In this document: positions 59,251 to 64,000 of the stretch, piece after piece
Layout of the letters: every line of letters begins with the position of its first letter
Numbering within the stretch: the first letter of the stretch is position 1
DNA from: Urophycis tenuis
Taxonomy: Eukaryota; Chordata; Actinopteri; Gadiformes; Phycidae
Assembly (NCBI GenBank): GCA_036785325.1
Contig: JAXIVH010000001.1
Span: forward strand, 17,705,417-17,769,416
Direction: 5' to 3'
Length of the DNA: 64,000 bases
Position numbers and translations under genes: made by a program
Notes under the pieces: generated by a model
Told to the model about the DNA's origin: nothing
The model's database searches: none
Seen by the model: only the letters and a program-made list of their open reading frames with translations

Positions 59251-60943
59251 GGCTGGTGACGTTTAGGGTTTAAAAAAAAAAAAAACACACACACCCCCAA
59301 ACCTTTGAGGCTCACAGAATCTATAATAAAGGTGAAATAAACGAGTGTTAAGACAGTCTGTTTTCATCAGGCCGAGCAAAGGATCAGACGGGACAATCGG
59401 CTATAATGCTACAATGGCTAACCAACATGTATGAGTAGGGTACATCTGGTACATAACGTTAACAATCACAACACGATAAAGTGTATGAATGTATCTTACT
59501 ATATAATACCATACTATGTATTTAAAAAAAAAACCATAATTAACTAATATGAACTTTTAGCATGCCAGCTTGTTAGTAGTAGTTTAGTAGTGCAGTTTAA
59601 ATGTAATGGCTTGCTAGCTACCTACCATGCTTTCTCAATGTGTCGCTATGTGAATCATTTACGTAAAGTCTACAACACACAATATCAGATGAAATAACAA
59701 TTGAACGCTACCTTTTTATTATGTTTTTCAACCTTGGAAACCATAGACCATGGATGTACCTGAGGCCAGCTTATTGACAACAAAGGGTGAGGGTGGAAAT
59801 TCCTGTAGTTCTTCTGAAAAGAACATTTCAAAACAAAGGTCACACTTAAACCTCATATAGAGTGCACTGCTTTATGATCCGTGTACACATCTACGAAATG
59901 CATTGTTTTAGTTATGTTGACATAAAAGCAACATTTGGAACTCTAAACAAGGACAACTATTAACAAAACAACAACAAAGCTCTGGTTTCGTCTACTTCGG
60001 ACCTTTACTTTGGAAATAGTTGTATTTGGTCTCTAATTTAACTTCCGGGTAGTTTGACTGGTTACGCCTATTTCTTTGGCTCTCCACCCAATCCCCCTTT
60101 CTGTCCGACCGCCCGGTCTTCTGCAGCAGTGGTTGGGTGCACAAGGTTGGCTTTGGTTCTTAACAACTTAACGTAAGTGTATGCGTTGTCTGTCTTTTCT
60201 GTTCGTTTGGGCAATTGTACCGCATGATTAAGAAAGTAGAAGGACATCGAAGAAGCCGGTTACTTGGCCTAAGCTAGCAAGTCAGCGTGGTTTATTTCTT
60301 ATCCCACGGGCCTTCTTTCCAGCTTGTTCTTTGTCTCTTGGAATCACTCAATACTTTTTTTTATATAACCCCCCCCCCCCCCCCCCCCCCACCACCACCA
60401 CCACCACCACCCAGACCTTCACTCCCCCCTTCGTCTTCAGAAATATTTAGCGCAGTCATGCTGTAGTTTGCCTTAAATCACAATGCTTTCTTATACTTTT
60501 CCGGTGCATAATACTTAATTGAAAGCATCTAATATAATTAAACCAAGTTGCCACCGCATTTATGTAACTGCTGTGTAATGTTGCATGATTTGGACTGTTT
60601 GGTCACGTTGGTGTTTAAGGCCGATCACGAGATTCTCATCATTCCACGACGAATTGTAATCTCTATTGTTAGCCATTGGATGCCCACTGCCCCCTGCGTA
60701 TGCTTTCATTGGCGGTAAAAAATAAATAAAATAAAATATGAAAGCTTTTTAAAAAGTATTATCAAGTCAAACAAGTGCCTCGCGAATGACAGGTTTGACC
60801 AGATCAAGACCTTCAGGCAACACTTGTATTGTAGACCAATGGTGCACCTTTCCCCCGTGGCGGTCTGATAAAAGCCCTCAAATCGTGTTGATAGCTCTGG
60901 TTGTGTTGTCTCCAGTTCTCTCCAGTTAACTACCACCATAACC
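59251..60943. other. Interval between divergent wiz and prdx2, with probable prdx2 leader exon
   Basis: Non-coding. 60000-60172 is GC-richer and ends in a good donor (CTTAAC/GTAAGT at 60172), while TCTCTCCAG/TTAACTACC (about 60934) precedes the prdx2 start, so a 5' UTR exon spliced to the coding exon is likely. A compound C-run and (ACC)n at 60368-60411 lies in that intron. Confidence 0.45.
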
Positions 60944-63643
60944 ATGTCTTCTGGAAGTGCCCAAATCGGCAAGCCTGCCCCTGACTTCAAGGCCACAGCC
61001 GTGGTGAATGGGGAGTTCAAGGATATCTGTTTGTCTAGCTACAAAGGTGAAGGGCTTTTCTTCTGGAGTTTGTCGTTTGTAACATATTCACATTATTCAA
61101 CACATTATTCATGTGAATGATGCGTCTTCAGTCCATGCAATTATGCAATTTCCCCCCAGGGATCATTAAAGTATGTCTGTCTGTCTGTCTGTCTGTCTTG
61201 TTCTAATTTATAGAAGGAAAAAAAAAGTCTGCACCCTCTGATTCTCATCAAAAATCATCCAAAATGGCTACAAGCATATTAACTCTTGTCTCCTTTTGTA
61301 TTTGTTAAGGGAAGTATGTGATCTTGTTCTTCTACCCTTTGGACTTCACCTTTGTCTGCCCCACCGAGATCGTGGCCTTCAGCGACAGGGCAGAGGAGTT
61401 CCGCAAACTCGGCTGTGAGGTCATCGGCGCCTCCACAGATTCCCAGTTCAGCCACCTGGCCTGGTGAGCATGGTGGACTTCTCCCTCCAAATAAAAATGC
61501 TCAATCAAGCATTGATGATTGCCACATCAACCTTTGACATCACTTTACCGTCGTAAATGGTAAACTGATGTTTACCATTGCAAACTGCCGTGCAAATCTT
61601 AATTTTACTTGTGTCATTTATCGGAGAGCTCAGGTGGACATATATAAAAGGAGAATGTATATTGAATATTCGTCCCCTGTAGATGTTTTGATACTTTGAT
61701 GTGCTTTCTAATTGGGGGCAAGTGTTGCCCAAGAAGTGCCCATAGGCCACACCCACTCTAGCTTATCATATGTGAACCTGTGTAACGCTGATAAGCCTAA
61801 AGGTTCCAGTTTAAATGAGAGTGGTCAACGGTCACAAGAGCTCGTCCAAGTTTACTTTAGAAGGGTCTAGAAAAGTCCATGGTTAAAAAAAAAACAAGTA
61901 GGGGGTGTGCGTGAAGTATGCCAAGGGTTAAGTTAAAAAAAAACAAAAAAAGCATTTACTTCTGTTTCTGCCAGTTTCAGTTCAGTTCTATATGTTTCAT
62001 TTACATTGGCATTTGGGGCATTTGGCAGACGCTTTTATCCAAAGTGACTTACAAAGAGTACTTTGTCATAAGAAGGTTCATTGCATTTCATTGCTGCTAA
62101 TACAGTAAGAAGGTCACCAGAACAAGTTTCAAACATTTCAATTGCTAGGTTAACCATTGCTAGTATACAACATCTGGCGGTTGAGTTCTATATTCAGTCT
62201 GTTCTTGAAAAAAAAAAAGACTTGATCTGCCCACGTTTTCTCGGTTGACTTTTGTGTTTAAATGTCTGTTCTTTAGGATTAACACACCGAGGAAGCAGGG
62301 CGGTCTGGGTCCAATGAATATCCCACTGTTGGCAGATCTCACCCACTCCATCTCAAAGGACTACGGTGTCTTGATTGAGGACCAGGGCATTGCATACAGG
62401 CAAGTCTTTGCCTTCTTTTGTTCGGTGGTCCTGTGTGGTTCTAATTGTGGTCCAGTGTTGGGTGACCTTGCATCAGCGGGCTCCTGCAAAACTACAATGC
62501 AACAATTATGATGGCCGTGCAATGTTTTTTTTTTTTTGTCAAACCCGCCTGTTCAAAATGGGTTGGATTATTATTTAAATGTTGTTTTTGTGAATGCAGA
62601 CAACCTCCCCCTCTATCTCCCACTCTTTAAAAAAAATTTGAGAAACAACAGTCCCTTGTTCTCTTAACCCATTTAAGATGTCTCACAGAACACACCTGTA
62701 TGTCTGTGGTCTGGGCCTGTTGGCCATTTACCTGATTTACCTGCTTACCCAGATGTATTGTGTAGCTGGCCAGTTTTCCATGGCTAAGACCAGCTTTAAA
62801 GCTTTTCATTGGGGATGAGGCGGCATAATGGCAAATCATAAATACAGCGGTAATTATTGAGGCTGTTTTTGGGTCTTGCTTTACTGCGCCCATATAACAT
62901 GCATCATAAAGAAGACAATGCAAACAATGGATTCACTAAACCAGTTTGTGTTGTGTAATGAAGGCAAGCCAAATATGGATTGGACTCCACATACATACAT
63001 ACACACACACGAGTGTGTGTGTGTGTGTGTATGTGTGTGTGTGTGTGTCAATATACATATCCCATTGTCAACAGCAAAAAATAAACAAATAACTGTATTT
63101 GTGGTTTGGTTGTTGTTTTCCATTTTGCTGTGAATTCATTGGTTAAAAAAAAAAAAAAAAAAAAAAAAGGCCAGTGGTGTATTCCATTTCAACAGGGGCC
63201 TCCACGGTGTAGAGTATTAACCGTGCTGGTTTTTTTTTTTTTTTTGGGGTTTGGTTTGTTTGTTCCCACAGGGGTCTGTTTGTGATCGACGACAAGGGCA
63301 TCCTGAGGCAGATCACCGTCAACGACCTGCCGGTGGGCCGCTCGGTGGACGAGACACTGCGCCTGGTGCAGGCCTTCCAGCACACCGACAAGTATGGGGA
63401 GGGTGAGTGACCGCAGGCCGCCGGCGCCGGCCGCACCATCGCTGTACGGCCGCGTCCTCTCAATGTCGGCACGGTAAAACCTCTGTCTGTGTCTGTCTGT
63501 GTGTGTCGTTAACCGTCGTTAACGCTCTCTCTCTCTCTCTCCCTCTGTCCCTCCGTGCAGTCTGCCCCGCCGGCTGGAAGCCCGGCAGCGACACCATCGT
63601 CCCCGACGTCAAGAAGAGCAAGGACTTCTTCTCGAAGCAGTGA
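60944..63643 (+). CDS. prdx2: Peroxiredoxin 2 (typical 2-Cys)
   Basis: Cytosolic thiol peroxidase reducing H2O2 and alkyl hydroperoxides with thioredoxin. Five coding exons: 60944-61046, 61310-61463, 62277-62399, 63272-63402, 63561-63643; phases agree, 197 residues, the usual length. Peroxidatic Cys51 lies in DFTFVCPTE and resolving Cys172 in GEVCPAGW. GGLG, the first motif linked to sensitivity to over-oxidation, is present; the C-terminal partner reads DFFSKQ, where mammalian enzymes have YF. Intron 3 uses a GC donor (ACAG/GCAAGT). Similarity to PRDX1 is also high, but the NH2-terminus (MSSGSAQIGKPAPDFKATAV) and the PRDX2-WIZ-ILF3 grouping favour prdx2. No signal peptide, so PRDX4 is excluded. 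Confidence 0.9.
61148..61199 (+). mobile_element. LINE 3' tail with (GTCT)n in prdx2 intron
   Basis: CAGGGATCATTAAAGTATGT-CTGTCTGTCTGTCTGTCTG is the same LINE tail as 21800-21860. Confidence 0.7.
62017..62175 (+). repeat. Dispersed repeat, second copy of the 2910 family
   Basis: Matches 2910-3067 with a few substitutions (GGCATTTGGCAGACGCTTTT...CCATTGCTAGTATACAACAT). It lies in prdx2 intron 2, about 100 bp before exon 3. Confidence 0.75.
63001..63048. repeat. (CA)n-(GT)n microsatellite in prdx2 intron
   Basis: A short CA stretch followed by GT dinucleotides, forming a small inverted pair. Confidence 0.9.
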
Positions 63644-63909
63644 ATTGCGTCGTCGTCGTCGTCGTCGCCACCGAGTTCCGATCTCACCCACAGCACTTAG
63701 GTGTAGGCGACTGAGTCTCCTGTCTCGCAGTTCCCTTTTTTTTTTTTTTTAAGTTTAAAAACAACTTAACCGATTTGACTTGTATTATGACCGGCGTTGT
63801 TAAAATCAATCTTGTACGGATAGTTAACTGGATTTTTTTCCAAGTCTTGAGCACTGAAACTGGTTACACTTAACGTATTCTGGATGGTATTATTTGTATT
63901 GTCTGATGA

Positions 63910-63918
63910 TTAATAAAG
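63910..63918 (+). terminator. Polyadenylation signal, prdx2
   Basis: TTAATAAAG about 270 bp after the prdx2 stop codon, the only AATAAA in the 3' flank of the gene before the window end. Confidence 0.75.
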
Positions 63919-63978
63919 CAACGATAATGAACGAATTGACATTTCATTTGCGCCATACGTTGTATTGAATTCAATTCA

Positions 63979-64000
63979 AGGGGCGGCAGTAGCTCAGTGG
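63979..64000 (+). mobile_element. Start of a tRNA-derived SINE, cut by the window edge
   Basis: GGGGCGGCAGTAGCTCAGTG is the usual 5' head of a fish tRNA-SINE (A-box region). The rest lies outside the window. Confidence 0.6.

Overview
The window is vertebrate nuclear DNA, almost certainly from a teleost. It has GT-AG introns, long CA/CT microsatellites, tRNA-derived SINEs and L2/CR1-like LINE tails of fish type. Its genes are ones that in human lie dispersed over chromosome 19p13 (SYCE2, ACP5, ILF3, PTGER1, WIZ, PRDX2). It is one strand of scaffold with a 200-N gap at 29300-29499.

Layout. 1-11 kb is a repeat graveyard without an intact gene: a SINE with perfect target-site duplication, a P2X7-tail-like fragment, an LTR-like segment, and an intronless, frameshifted, tandemly repeated piece of a CLASP microtubule-binding gene split by a 1.76-kb inverted-repeat transposon. 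A large palindrome and a 28-bp minisatellite carrying an AP-1 consensus in every unit follow. 11.8-12.8 kb (-) is syce2. 13.7-14.4 kb (+) is a two-exon small single-pass membrane protein. 17.4-19.6 kb (-) is acp5 (tartrate-resistant acid phosphatase). 21.6-40.6 kb (-) is an ilf3-like double-stranded-RNA-binding gene of about 19 exons. 41.9-43.5 kb (-) is a prostaglandin E receptor (ptger1-like). 45-55 kb is gene-poor, with a possible secreted peptide ORF, microsatellites and non-autonomous transposons. 55.4-59.25 kb (-) is the zinc-finger gene wiz. 60.9-63.6 kb (+) is peroxiredoxin 2.

The genes form no operon-like pathway; the grouping is syntenic. Functions span meiotic chromosome synapsis (syce2), lysosomal/bone phosphatase (acp5), RNA binding (ilf3), prostanoid signalling (ptger1), heterochromatin regulation (wiz) and peroxide removal (prdx2).

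The most important caution is that 23477-29299 and 29500-35041 are the same sequence. Each copy abuts the N gap, so they look like two contig ends (probably two haplotypes) that were never merged. Read with only the right-hand copy, ilf3 has a continuous frame of about 874 codons; read literally, it would contain eleven-odd duplicated exons, several frameshifted. The strongest oddities otherwise are the CLASP fragment array, the AP-1 minisatellite and the unusual N-terminal exons of ilf3.
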